Below the pieces are notes generated by a model. That model worked only from the letters and a program-made list of their open reading frames with translations, did not search any database and was not told the origin of the DNA. Both the position numbers and the translations under genes were made by a program. This document shows, piece by piece, positions 25,417-33,683 of a stretch of 64,000 nucleotides of DNA. Source of the DNA: CAVXZE01 sp963766175 (GTDB taxonomy: Bacteria > Myxococcota_A > UBA9160 > UBA6930); the NCBI GenBank assembly GCA_963766175.1, contig CAVXZE010000006.1, forward strand, positions 72,727 to 136,726, in the 5' to 3' direction. The first letter of the stretch is position 1; every line of letters begins with the position of its first letter.

Positions 25417-27043
25417 CGGCCGCCTGTAGTCGCGACGCCCTCCAGGCGCTCCGCGCACGATCGGTGAGAAGGCCGAGACCCACCAGGGCCACGACGATGC
25501 GCAGGATGAAGCCCACCAAGGGGATGTGCATGGCCACCGTCAGGATCAGTACGCCCACCAGCAGCGCCACGCCAAAATCGCGAAGCCCTTCGGATTTGGG
25601 ACGGACCAGGGAGACACCGATCAGGGCGGCCACCACGATGCCGCTCAGGTAGAGCGCGGTCAGGTAGACGGCCGCCCCGATCAGCGCGATGGGCAGCCCC
25701 ACCAGGGTGAGACCGGCGATCGCCATGGCGATGGGAGCGACCAGGAGCACGACGAAGCCCACGCCGAGGGACCGGAAGAACTCGTTCCCGCTGGAGAGCC
25801 GGCCGCTGAAGATCCCCGGCAGCAGCGCGTAGAGGGCCAGCCCGGCCAAAAAGGCCGCGCAGAGTCGAATCAGCAGCCAAAAGTAGAAGGCGGCGTGGGT
25901 GTAGCGGGCGAGACGCCCATGGCGCACGGAGTCGAGGGGCGCGATGCTGGTCTCACCGCCCACCAGGGCGGTTTCGGCGATCTCGAGATCGGATTCGTCG
26001 CGCACGTGGGCGACGACGTTCCCAGCGATACGGGCCGTCGGGAGGATCTTGACCCGCTCTGCCCAGGTCTCGAAGTCCCGTCCCACCGAGCCGCGGATTT
26101 CCATGTGCTTTCCGCCCGTTACCAGGTCGCGGCGCACTTCCCCTTCGAAGCGGATGCGCTCGCCCAGGTGAAATGCGTCGAGGCCGACCCGCGCTTCCGG
26201 GGCGACCGTCAGGACGTCGCTGACGGTGTAGAGGTTTCCACGAATCTGCGCGTCGACGTTCAGATTCTCGGCCCCGGCGTGGACGCTGCCGTCCACCTCA
26301 CCGGAGAGCTCCATGTCCCGGGCGACGGCGAACACGTTGCCTTCGATCCTTCCCCGAAGCGTCATCTGCTCGACGAAGGCGAAGACGTCGCCGCGGATCA
26401 CACCGTCGACGCGGAGGGAATCGCCGTTCACGACCAGGGTGCCCTCGAGGGTCTCGTCTGCGGTGACGTGTACGCTCTCATGGAAGCGCAGGTCGACGGC
26501 CGAGGCCTGCGGCGCCGCCGTGACCACGGCGAGCAGCGCCAGCGAGATCGTGGCAGCGCGGCCGAAGCGGCGCAGGACGGCACTCGCGGCAAAGGTCGCC
26601 AGCGCCGCGAGGCTCCCGGTGGCCGCCACTGCGACACAGAGCTCGAGGAAGCCGGGAGCGGAATCCCGAAGCAGGAAGATGAGATCGAACAGCATTTCGT
26701 AGACTCCTAGAAGTCGGAGAGGATTCAGCCAATCGAGGCCCGCAGGCAGTCGCGCCTCGAGCAGGAAGCCGAGCACCAACGCCAGCACGGCGACGACGCC
26801 GACGGCCGCGGGGAGGCCGAGGGCCAGGCCCCGGGCAGGCGCCTCCGCGGTGACGGGGCGCTCCGCTTCCCGCTCCCGCTCCTGGAGGACGTCGCCGAGC
26901 AGGCTCGCCTCCTCGCGGAGGACCACTACCAGCTCGCGGGCACGCTGGGAGCGGACCAACTCGGCCTCCACCTCCCGCATCTCGGCCGGGGAGAGCTCGC
27001 CGTCGACGTAGGCGCCGAATTTCCACTCGGGGACCGGACTCAT
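25409..27043 (-). CDS. Membrane anti-sigma-like protein fused to a bactofilin-like beta-helix and polytopic C-terminus
   Basis: A 544-residue multi-part protein. The N-terminus, WKFGAYVDGELSPAEMREVE, is the start of an anti-sigma domain, but the HxxxCxxC zinc residues are absent. TM segments follow at about 80-100, 115-160 and 165-182 (ending PQASA). Residues about 185-355 are a beta-rich stretch of GxVxGxVxA-type repeats (VDGVIRGDVFAFVEQM, RGRIEGNVFAVARDM), like bactofilins, ordered to face the periplasm. Five to six hydrophobic helices end the protein. It overlaps the upstream ECF sigma gene by ATGA (27040-27043), supporting the anti-sigma role. How the polymer-like part takes part is unknown. 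Confidence 0.7.
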   Translation of the reverse strand: MSPVPEWKFGAYVDGELSPAEMREVEAELVRSQRARELVVVLREEASLLGDVLQEREREAERPVTAEAPARGLALGLPAAVGVVAVLALVLGFLLEARLPAGLDWLNPLRLLGVYEMLFDLIFLLRDSAPGFLELCVAVAATGSLAALATFAASAVLRRFGRAATISLALLAVVTAAPQASAVDLRFHESVHVTADETLEGTLVVNGDSLRVDGVIRGDVFAFVEQMTLRGRIEGNVFAVARDMELSGEVDGSVHAGAENLNVDAQIRGNLYTVSDVLTVAPEARVGLDAFHLGERIRFEGEVRRDLVTGGKHMEIRGSVGRDFETWAERVKILPTARIAGNVVAHVRDESDLEIAETALVGGETSIAPLDSVRHGRLARYTHAAFYFWLLIRLCAAFLAGLALYALLPGIFSGRLSSGNEFFRSLGVGFVVLLVAPIAMAIAGLTLVGLPIALIGAAVYLTALYLSGIVVAALIGVSLVRPKSEGLRDFGVALLVGVLILTVAMHIPLVGFILRIVVALVGLGLLTDRARSAWRASRLQAAAI

Positions 27044-27741
27044 CGCTCTGCTCCCGCCGCGTCCGCCAGCTCGCGCCGCAACCTGGCCTTGGCGCGGAAC
27101 AGCAGCGTGCCGACCCGTTCTCTCGGCACCTCGAGAACCTCCGCAATCGCGGCGTAGTCGAGCTCTGCCTGGTAACGCAGCACCAGCGGAAGCCGGTACT
27201 TGGGGGGCAGCGCCTCGATTCCCGCCAGGAGCTGAACGCGCAGCTCTGCGCTCAGCAGCTGCCGCAGAGGGGAGGGGGTGCCCGAGGGCAGCTCCTCGCG
27301 CTCCAGCTCGCCCGGGTGAAAGATCCGCGCCTCCGTCTGCCGTCGGCGCAGCTGATCCGTGCAGTAGTGGCCGGCGATCGACAGCAGCCAGCGCCGGAAG
27401 GGCTGCCCGGGGTCGTAGCTGGCAAAGGATCGCTGGGCTCGTAGAAAGACCTCGCTCTTGGCATCCTCGGCTGCCGGGAGGTCGCCGAGGAGACGACGGC
27501 AGAGCCGCGCAACGTCCGCGTCGAAGTGCGCGAAGAGCTCCCCGAAGGCCCTGCGCTCGCCGAGCTGGGCCCGTCTCAGCACGGGGCGGATCGCCTCCTC
27601 ACTCAAAGCCAGCCCATCCGCACCATCCCCACGGGCGGTCCGGGGCTCGTCCCCGGCCGCCTGGCCCAAGACTACCGCGCCGAGCCTGCTTCCGAGGCCA
27701 GGCGCCGGCACCCCATCCATGGTCATGATCCAGCTCGCCAT
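27040..27741 (-). CDS. RNA polymerase sigma factor, ECF (sigma-70 family), second pair
   Basis: About 233 residues from ATG 27741; the frame is open further upstream and internal ATGs exist at 27726 and 27720, so the start is uncertain. Region 2 includes RRAFGELFAHFDADVARLCR, PAAEDAKSEVFLRAQRSF and PFRRWLLSIAGHYCTDQLRR. Region 4 has IEALPPKYRLPLVLRYQAEL and helix-turn-helix YAAIAEVLEVPRERVGTLLF. It overlaps its putative anti-sigma gene. The N-terminal 60 or so residues before region 2 are low in recognisable features and may be partly untranslated. Confidence 0.85.
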   Translation of the reverse strand: MASWIMTMDGVPAPGLGSRLGAVVLGQAAGDEPRTARGDGADGLALSEEAIRPVLRRAQLGERRAFGELFAHFDADVARLCRRLLGDLPAAEDAKSEVFLRAQRSFASYDPGQPFRRWLLSIAGHYCTDQLRRRQTEARIFHPGELEREELPSGTPSPLRQLLSAELRVQLLAGIEALPPKYRLPLVLRYQAELDYAAIAEVLEVPRERVGTLLFRAKARLRRELADAAGAER

Positions 27742-27920
27742 GCCTCCACCCCAATCCGGTTCCTCGCTCCTGCCTCTTCTCCCCTTACTTCTACGAGTCG
27801 CTGGCTCGAGAGTTGCTCTTCCCCCGGGGAATCCGCTTTTGAGTGTAGAATGGCCGGCTCGGAGCGCTCTCTCCTCTGGTGCTCCAACCCCTTCATTCTT
27901 CAACCGAAAGGAAGCGTCCC

Positions 27921-29135
27921 TTGAACGGACCGGCCGCGATCACGCCCGCGAAGATGATCATGCTCGGAGTGGGATGGTTTGGATTCGAGATCGTCTGGGC
28001 GTTTCACACCGGCCCGATGCCTCTCTTTCTCAGGAACTTCACCGATTCGAAGTTCACGATCTCGCTGGTGCTGAGTCTGGCCGGCCTGGCGGGCTGCATC
28101 GTTCCCTCCGCAGTCGGCTACCTGAGCGACCGCAGCGGGAGCCGCTTCGGCCGCCGCAGCCCCTTCATCTTCCTCGGCTTCCTCGGGGTGCTTCTCTGCC
28201 TGCTCGGATTGCTTCGCGCGACGGCCTTCGGGATGGTGGCGCTGCTGTCGGGGTGGATGTACTTCGCTCTCCGCTTCGCCGAGACGCCCTATCTCTCACT
28301 GCTTCCCGACATCACACCGCCGGAGCAGCGGAGCACCGCCAGCGGCGTCATGCACCTGCTCGGCACCCTCGGTCTGATCGGTTGCTTCTTGGTCAGCTCG
28401 AGGCTATGGGATGCCCATCCCAACGCGGTGTTTCTCCTGGTCGCCTTCGGCTCCTTCGGCTTCGTTCTCCTGGCACTCGTGCTCATCCGGGAGCCGCGGG
28501 TGAAGAGGGAAGAGTCGGTGGCGAGTACCGGCCCCTTGGCCTATCTGCGAAGCATCGTCGAAGAGACCGTTGCGCTCCGGTTCTTCGCCGCGCAGTTCTT
28601 CTGGTGGCTCGGCTTCTGGATGGTGTCCACCTTCTCCACTCTCTTCGTGGTGGAGGAGCTCCAGGTGTCGGAGGGAGAGTCGTTCCTGGTCCTGGCGGTC
28701 TTCTCCGTGGTGGCGGCGCTCTTCATGCTGCCCGTCGGCATGCTGGGCGATCGATTCGGACGCAAGGGTGTTCTCTCGGTCCTGGTGCTCTCCTGGGCAG
28801 TGGCCCAGATCGTGATCGGATTTTCCCAGAATCTGACCCACGCACTCTTGACCGTCGGAACTTCGGCGATTCCCTTCGCCGGGGTGATGGCGGTCGGTCT
28901 GGCCTACATGCTCGACCTGGTGCCACGCAACCGCACCGCGGAGTTCGTCGGGTTCAGCGTCATCAGCGTCGCGGTGGCGCAGATCATCGGGCCCTTGATC
29001 GGGGGAAAGCTGATCGATGTGCTCGGCTATCGATCGATCTTTCCGGCGGCTGCGGCGGCGATGATCGTGGGCTTGATCATTCTCCAATTCGTCTCGGCCC
29101 GGACCAGAGCGGAGGCCGCAGAAGAGCGCTCATGA
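27921..29135 (+). CDS. MFS transporter (SLC45 / GPH sugar-carrier-like)
   Basis: A 404-residue polytopic protein with about 12 hydrophobic segments. The loop 2-3 region carries DRSGSRFGRRSPFIFLG, resembling the motif of SLC45/sucrose and GPH-type carriers. A second MFS loop motif is GDRFGRKGVL. The start is TTG at 27921 with AAAGGAAG 6 bases upstream; the first in-frame ATG (27954) would remove only the pre-helix tail. It lies between divergent sigma and convergent SDR genes. Substrate unknown; a sugar or organic anion is plausible. Confidence 0.85.
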   Translation: MNGPAAITPAKMIMLGVGWFGFEIVWAFHTGPMPLFLRNFTDSKFTISLVLSLAGLAGCIVPSAVGYLSDRSGSRFGRRSPFIFLGFLGVLLCLLGLLRATAFGMVALLSGWMYFALRFAETPYLSLLPDITPPEQRSTASGVMHLLGTLGLIGCFLVSSRLWDAHPNAVFLLVAFGSFGFVLLALVLIREPRVKREESVASTGPLAYLRSIVEETVALRFFAAQFFWWLGFWMVSTFSTLFVVEELQVSEGESFLVLAVFSVVAALFMLPVGMLGDRFGRKGVLSVLVLSWAVAQIVIGFSQNLTHALLTVGTSAIPFAGVMAVGLAYMLDLVPRNRTAEFVGFSVISVAVAQIIGPLIGGKLIDVLGYRSIFPAAAAAMIVGLIILQFVSARTRAEAAEERS

Positions 29136-29153
29136 AACCTGCCGACTGGGAGC

Positions 29154-29954
29154 TCACATGATTCTCCGCGCCATCATCCGCTCGTACAGGCCGGGGAGCA
29201 GGCGCGACACGACATAGGAGAGCTTCGCGCCGCGCGAGGGCACCAGCAGACGGCGCCCGCTGCTCACCGCCCGGTAGATCTCTTCCGCGAGCCAGGCGGG
29301 ATCCGAGGGGGTGCCGGTCTGGGTCCGGGCCATGCGCGGCTTGCCGCCATCGCCGCCGAGAGCGCGGTCTCCCATGTCCGTCTTGACGAAGAAGGGGCAG
29401 ACGAGCGTCACCGTGACCCCGTTGGCTCGTAGCTCGGGCCGCATCGAATCGAACATCCCGTGGAGGGCGTGCTTGCTGGCGGAGTAGCCGCAGCGGGTGG
29501 CGAGGGGAGAGAAGCCCGCGACGCTCGAGAGCACGGCAATACGTCCGCGGCGCTCCACCAGGGAATCCAGAGCCGCCTTGGTGCAGTTGACCGCGCCGAA
29601 GAAGTTCACCTCCATGACCCGGCGGATCACCTCCACCTCGGTCTCGGCGAACTGGCTCAGGTGGGTGACTCCCGCGTTGTTGATCAGGACGTCCACGCCG
29701 CCGCGGGCGTCGATCACCCTGGCGACGGCGGCGCGGCAGCTCTCCAGTGAGGTCACGTCGCACTCGACCGGCAGCGCGTCGATCCCCTGCTCGGACAGCT
29801 CGGCTGCCCGCGCCTGCAGGGCGGAGCGGTCGATGTCCAACAGGGCGATGTGGGCTCCGTCTCGTCCGAAGCGGTGCGCCAAAGCGGTGCCGATGCCGCC
29901 GGCACCGCCGGTGATCATCACGCTCTGGCCTCCGAATCCGTTGGCGTCGCTCAT
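29154..29954 (-). CDS. SDR-family NAD(P)-dependent oxidoreductase
   Basis: A 266-residue classical SDR. It has TGGAGGIGTALAHRFGRDGA for nucleotide binding, NNAGVTH, catalytic serine in LSSVAGFSP and YSASK (Tyr/Lys). The tail GGRRLLVPSRGAKLSYVVSRLL, shown only in part here, carries a hydrophobic/basic C-terminal stretch seen in lipid-acting SDRs. The ATG at 29954 has GGAG 8 bases upstream. It diverges from the aminotransferase gene; a GTCAATTGAC palindrome lies in the shared upstream region. It ends 18 bases from the convergent MFS gene. Confidence 0.85.
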   Translation of the reverse strand: MSDANGFGGQSVMITGGAGGIGTALAHRFGRDGAHIALLDIDRSALQARAAELSEQGIDALPVECDVTSLESCRAAVARVIDARGGVDVLINNAGVTHLSQFAETEVEVIRRVMEVNFFGAVNCTKAALDSLVERRGRIAVLSSVAGFSPLATRCGYSASKHALHGMFDSMRPELRANGVTVTLVCPFFVKTDMGDRALGGDGGKPRMARTQTGTPSDPAWLAEEIYRAVSSGRRLLVPSRGAKLSYVVSRLLPGLYERMMARRIM

Positions 29955-30021
29955 GATTTCTCCGGCTCCCGGTGCAGTCCTCTGAGGGTCGGTTCGACTG
30001 AGATCAAGCTCATTCACTAAA

Positions 30022-30031
30022 GTCAATTGAC
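30022..30031. promoter_or_regulatory. GTCAATTGAC palindrome in the divergent promoter region
   Basis: A perfect 10-base palindrome in an AT-rich patch between the SDR (start 29954) and the aminotransferase (start 30170). On the minus strand it overlaps TTGACT, a good -35 for the SDR, 17 bases from a weak -10. It could be an operator; no regulator gene is adjacent. Confidence 0.35.
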
Positions 30032-30169
30032 GGAATCGTCAAGCCGCGCTCGGTCGGCAGGCCGCGCCGTCGGCCGGGCGGGGTAGCGAGGGGTATACTC
30101 GCCAATGCCCGGCACCCCCGGGGCTGGCGCGGAATCTCGGAAACCAGCAGAGGACCTGAGGCCGACGGA

Positions 30170-31468
30170 ATGGCGAATCTCGATCACTATTGGCTGCCCT
30201 TCACCCCCAACCGGCTCTTCAAGAAGGCCCCCCGGCTGCTGGTGCGGGCCGAGGGGATGTACTTCTGGACCGATCGCGGGGACCAGCTGATCGACGGCTG
30301 CTCGGGCCTCTTCTGCTGCGCCCTCGGGCACGGACGCCCGGAGATCCTCGACGCCGTGTCGCGCCAGTACGGGGCGCTCGATTTCGGACCACCCTTTCAG
30401 TACAGCCATCCCGGCGCATTCGAATTGGCGGATATGCTCGCCGAGATCACGCCGGGCAACCTGAACCGCGTCTTCTTCGTCAACTCCGGCTCCGAAGCCG
30501 TCGACACGGCCATGAAGATCGCTCTGCTCTACCACCGCGCCCGCGGCGAGGGGCAGCGCCAGCGCTTCGTGAGCCGGGAGCGCAGCTACCACGGCGTCAA
30601 CATCGGCGGCGTCTCGCTCAGCGGGATGGTGAAGAACCGGGAGAGCTTCGGCTCCGGGCTGCCGGGGGTCGTGCACATGCGGCACACCTGGCTCGAGGAG
30701 AACCGCTTCACGCCAGGGCAGGGCGAGAAGGGTGAAGAACTCGCCGAGGATCTCCAGCGCTTCGTCGACCTTTACGGCCGCGACACCATCGCGGCCTGCT
30801 TCGTCGAGCCCATCGCGGGGTCGACTGGAATCCTGGTACCACCCCGGGGCTACCTCTCGCGGCTCCGCCAGATCTGCGACCAGAATGGGATCCTGCTGGT
30901 CTTCGACGAGGTCATCACCGGCTTCGGCCGCACCGGGAAGCCCTTCGCGGCCCAGACCTTCGAGGTGGTGCCGGATCTGATCACCGTGGCCAAGGCCCTC
31001 ACCAACGGCACCGTTCCGATGGGTGGAGTCGTGGTCAGCGAGGACATCTACCGGGAGATTACGGCCTCCGCGCCGGAGGACGGGATCGAGTTTTTCCACG
31101 GCTACACCTACTCGGCGCATCCACTGGCCTGCGCCGCGGGCATCGCCACCCAGCGGATCTTCCGCGAGGAGGGGATCTTCGAACGGAGCGAAAAGCTGGC
31201 TCCTTATTTCCTCGAGCGGGTCTTCGATCTCAAGAACCTTTCCGTGGTCCGGGACATTCGGGGCTTCGGCCTGCTCGCGGGCCTGGATCTCGCGCCCGCC
31301 GAGTCCTTCGGCCAGCGCGGATACGCCGCGCTCCAGGGACTCTTTGCCGGTGGGCTGCTCGTCCGCGTCACTGTCGACTCCGTGATCCTGGCGCCGGCGC
31401 TGATCGCGGAGCGGGAGCACATCGACCGCATCTGCGACACCCTGAGAGAAGTCCTCTCCACTCTTTGA
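30170..31468 (+). CDS. Class III aminotransferase, taurine:pyruvate (Tpa-like) / omega-amino acid:pyruvate
   Basis: A 432-residue PLP enzyme of aminotransferase class III. It opens LDHYWLPFTPNRLFKKAPRL, typical of omega-amino acid:pyruvate transaminases, and has VNSGSEAVDTAMKIA for phosphate binding and FDEVITGFGRTGK before the PLP site. The Schiff-base lysine is in ITVAKALTNG. The gene is followed after 40 bases by Xsc, the next enzyme of taurine breakdown. Taurine:pyruvate aminotransferase, giving sulfoacetaldehyde and alanine, is therefore the best reading; beta-alanine:pyruvate transaminase is the alternative. It was probably expressed with xsc as one unit. Confidence 0.85.
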   Translation: MANLDHYWLPFTPNRLFKKAPRLLVRAEGMYFWTDRGDQLIDGCSGLFCCALGHGRPEILDAVSRQYGALDFGPPFQYSHPGAFELADMLAEITPGNLNRVFFVNSGSEAVDTAMKIALLYHRARGEGQRQRFVSRERSYHGVNIGGVSLSGMVKNRESFGSGLPGVVHMRHTWLEENRFTPGQGEKGEELAEDLQRFVDLYGRDTIAACFVEPIAGSTGILVPPRGYLSRLRQICDQNGILLVFDEVITGFGRTGKPFAAQTFEVVPDLITVAKALTNGTVPMGGVVVSEDIYREITASAPEDGIEFFHGYTYSAHPLACAAGIATQRIFREEGIFERSEKLAPYFLERVFDLKNLSVVRDIRGFGLLAGLDLAPAESFGQRGYAALQGLFAGGLLVRVTVDSVILAPALIAEREHIDRICDTLREVLSTL

Positions 31469-31508
31469 CACCGCGCCAGCGCCACAACCTTCGAAGGGAA
31501 TAGACCAC

Positions 31509-33227
31509 ATGACACGCATGACCCCCTCAGAGGCCTTCGTCGAGCAGCTCGCTGCCGAGGGCGTGACGGACATCTTCGGCATCGTCGGCTCCGCCTACAT
31601 GGACGCCCTCGACATCTTCGAGCCCGCCGGGATTCGTTTCCTCTCCGTCGCCCACGAGCAGAACGCCGCTCACATGGCCGACGGCTACGCGCGGGCGACG
31701 AATCGCCACGGCGTCTGCGTCGGCCAGAACGGCCCGGGGATCACCAACTTCGTGACCGCGATCGCCGCCGCCTACTGGGCGCACTCCCCGGTGGTTGCCA
31801 TCACCCCGGAGACCGGCAGCGCCGGAATGGGTCTGGGAGGCTTCCAGGAGACCGATCAGATGCCGATCTTTTCGAAGATCACCCGGTTCCAGGCTCACGT
31901 GAGCCGGCCGGATCGGATCGCCGAGCTCACCCACCGGGCGTTTACGATCGCGGCGGCCGAGCGGGGTCCGGTGCAGATCAACATCCCGCGCGACCACTTC
32001 TACGGCGAGTTCGACGCGAGAATCACACCGGCGCAGAAGGTGGAGCGTGGGCCGGGTGGTGCGGAGAGCCTGAACGAGGCGGCAAAGGTGCTGGCCGAGG
32101 CGCAGTTTCCGGTGATCCTGGTGGGAGGCGGCGTGGTGATGTCCGGCGGTCGCGACGAGGCCCAGCAGCTGGCCGAGTACCTTCAAGCGCCGGTCGTCAC
32201 CAGCTATCTCCACAACGACGCGTTTTCCGCCTCGCATCCGCTGATGTGCGGGCCCCTGGGCTACCAGGGCTCCAAGACCGCCATGCGCGTCATCGCCCAG
32301 GCGGACGCGGTGCTGGCGCTCGGAAGCCGCCTCGGTCCGTTCGGTACGCTTCCCCAGTACGGGATCGAGTACTGGCCCGAGGGGGCCCGGGTCGTGCAGG
32401 TCGATTCGGATCATCGGATGCTCGGGCTGGTGAGGGACGTCGCCGTCGGGGTGCACGGGGATGCCCGAGCCGCGGCCATCGAGCTGCTGACCCGCTTGCG
32501 CGCGATGGGCGACGCGGTCCGCTGCCGCGCCACGGGTGAGGCGCGGAGGGCCGAGCTGGAGGCCCGGCGGAAGGAGTGGGAGAGCGAGCTCGACCACCTC
32601 TCGGCCGGCGGTGGCTCGCCGATTCCGCCGCGGCGGGCGCTCCGCGAGATGGAGAAGGCGATGCCGCCGGACGCCATGGTGGCGACCGACATCGGGAACG
32701 TCTGCTCGGTCAGCAACAGCTATCTCCGCTTCGAGCAGCCCCAGAGCTTCTTCGCCGCGATGGCCTTCGGGAATTGCGGCTATGCTTTCCCGGCGGCGAT
32801 GGGTGCCAAGGTGGCGCGGCCGGATCGGCCCTCGGTGGCCTACGTGGGGGACGGCGCCTGGGGAATGAGCCTGGCCGAGGTCCTCACCTGCGTGCGCGAG
32901 AGGATCCCGGTGACCGCAGTCGTCTTCAACAACGGCCAGTGGGGCGCGGAGAAGAAGAACCAGATCGACTACTACGCGGACCGTTTCGTCGGCACCAACC
33001 TGGTCAATCCGAGCTTCGCGAAGATCGCCGAGGCGATGGGCGCCACCGGCATCACCGTCGATCATCCCGACCAGGTCGGCGACGCGCTTCGCAAGGCCGC
33101 CTCTTCCGGAGAGTGCACCGTCCTCGAGCTGATGCTGACCCAGGATCTCGCCGAGCCCTTCCGGCGCGACGCGCTCAAGAAGCCGGTCCGCCTGCTGGAG
33201 AAGTACAAGGACTACACCGTCGCCTAG
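31509..33227 (+). CDS. xsc: Sulfoacetaldehyde acetyltransferase (Xsc), ThDP-dependent
   Basis: A 572-residue ThDP enzyme matching Xsc closely in remembered blocks: GVTDIFGIVGSAYMDALDIF, VAHEQNAAHMADGYARATNR, GLGGFQETDQMPIFSKITRF and GPLGYQGSKTAMRVIAQAD. The C-terminal ThDP-binding motif GDGAWGMSLAEVLTCVRE is followed by NNGQWGAEKKNQ. The enzyme converts sulfoacetaldehyde plus phosphate into acetyl phosphate and sulfite in the cytoplasm. Length fits the family (about 575-600). AAGGGAA precedes the ATG at 31509. It directly follows the taurine-type aminotransferase, so the pair dissimilates taurine as carbon and nitrogen source. No sulfite dehydrogenase, Pta or taurine transporter is adjacent. 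Confidence 0.93.
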   Translation: MTRMTPSEAFVEQLAAEGVTDIFGIVGSAYMDALDIFEPAGIRFLSVAHEQNAAHMADGYARATNRHGVCVGQNGPGITNFVTAIAAAYWAHSPVVAITPETGSAGMGLGGFQETDQMPIFSKITRFQAHVSRPDRIAELTHRAFTIAAAERGPVQINIPRDHFYGEFDARITPAQKVERGPGGAESLNEAAKVLAEAQFPVILVGGGVVMSGGRDEAQQLAEYLQAPVVTSYLHNDAFSASHPLMCGPLGYQGSKTAMRVIAQADAVLALGSRLGPFGTLPQYGIEYWPEGARVVQVDSDHRMLGLVRDVAVGVHGDARAAAIELLTRLRAMGDAVRCRATGEARRAELEARRKEWESELDHLSAGGGSPIPPRRALREMEKAMPPDAMVATDIGNVCSVSNSYLRFEQPQSFFAAMAFGNCGYAFPAAMGAKVARPDRPSVAYVGDGAWGMSLAEVLTCVRERIPVTAVVFNNGQWGAEKKNQIDYYADRFVGTNLVNPSFAKIAEAMGATGITVDHPDQVGDALRKAASSGECTVLELMLTQDLAEPFRRDALKKPVRLLEKYKDYTVA

Positions 33228-33286
33228 TCGCCGCGTGGGTGAACGGGACGAGATCCAGATTCGAAACCATCGAGGGGGGCAGAGAG

Positions 33287-33640
33287 ATGTCCAAACGAAC
33301 CAAGGTCTTCGCCAGAATTCTATCGCCGATCGTCCTCGTCGCGCTGCTCTCGGCCTGCATCTATCGGCCGGGCGGCATCGCTCCGAGCAATATCCCGTTG
33401 GAGGGGAGGTCCTACCATATCGTGGGTGAGACCGCGTCGACCGACAGTGCCATCCGGCTCTTCGGAATCCTCCCGGTCAGCGGATCGAACTCGATCCGTC
33501 AGGCGCTGGACGCGGCGATGCGAAAGCGATCGGCGGATGCGTTGATCGATATTACCGTCGAGGGATATACCCAGTTCTGGATTCTCTTCTCACGGCACAT
33601 CACCGCCGTCCGGGGTACGGCGATCCAGTTCGACGACTAG
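33287..33640 (+). CDS. Small lipoprotein, TRL-like family
   Basis: A 117-residue lipoprotein. The signal peptide SPIVLVALLSAC has lipobox LSAC with Cys at about residue 24. The mature part contains SIRQALDAAMRKRSADALID and ITVEGYTQFWILFSRHITAV, reminiscent of TRL-like lipoproteins. The ATG at 33287 is preceded by GAGGGGGGCAGAG. It is 59 bases after xsc on the same strand but is not obviously part of taurine metabolism. It converges with the OmpA lipoprotein at 33684. Function unknown. Confidence 0.75.
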   Translation: MSKRTKVFARILSPIVLVALLSACIYRPGGIAPSNIPLEGRSYHIVGETASTDSAIRLFGILPVSGSNSIRQALDAAMRKRSADALIDITVEGYTQFWILFSRHITAVRGTAIQFDD

Positions 33641-33683
33641 CGAACCTGTACGCTCCATCCGGGTGACAGGTCCAGGCTGGGGA

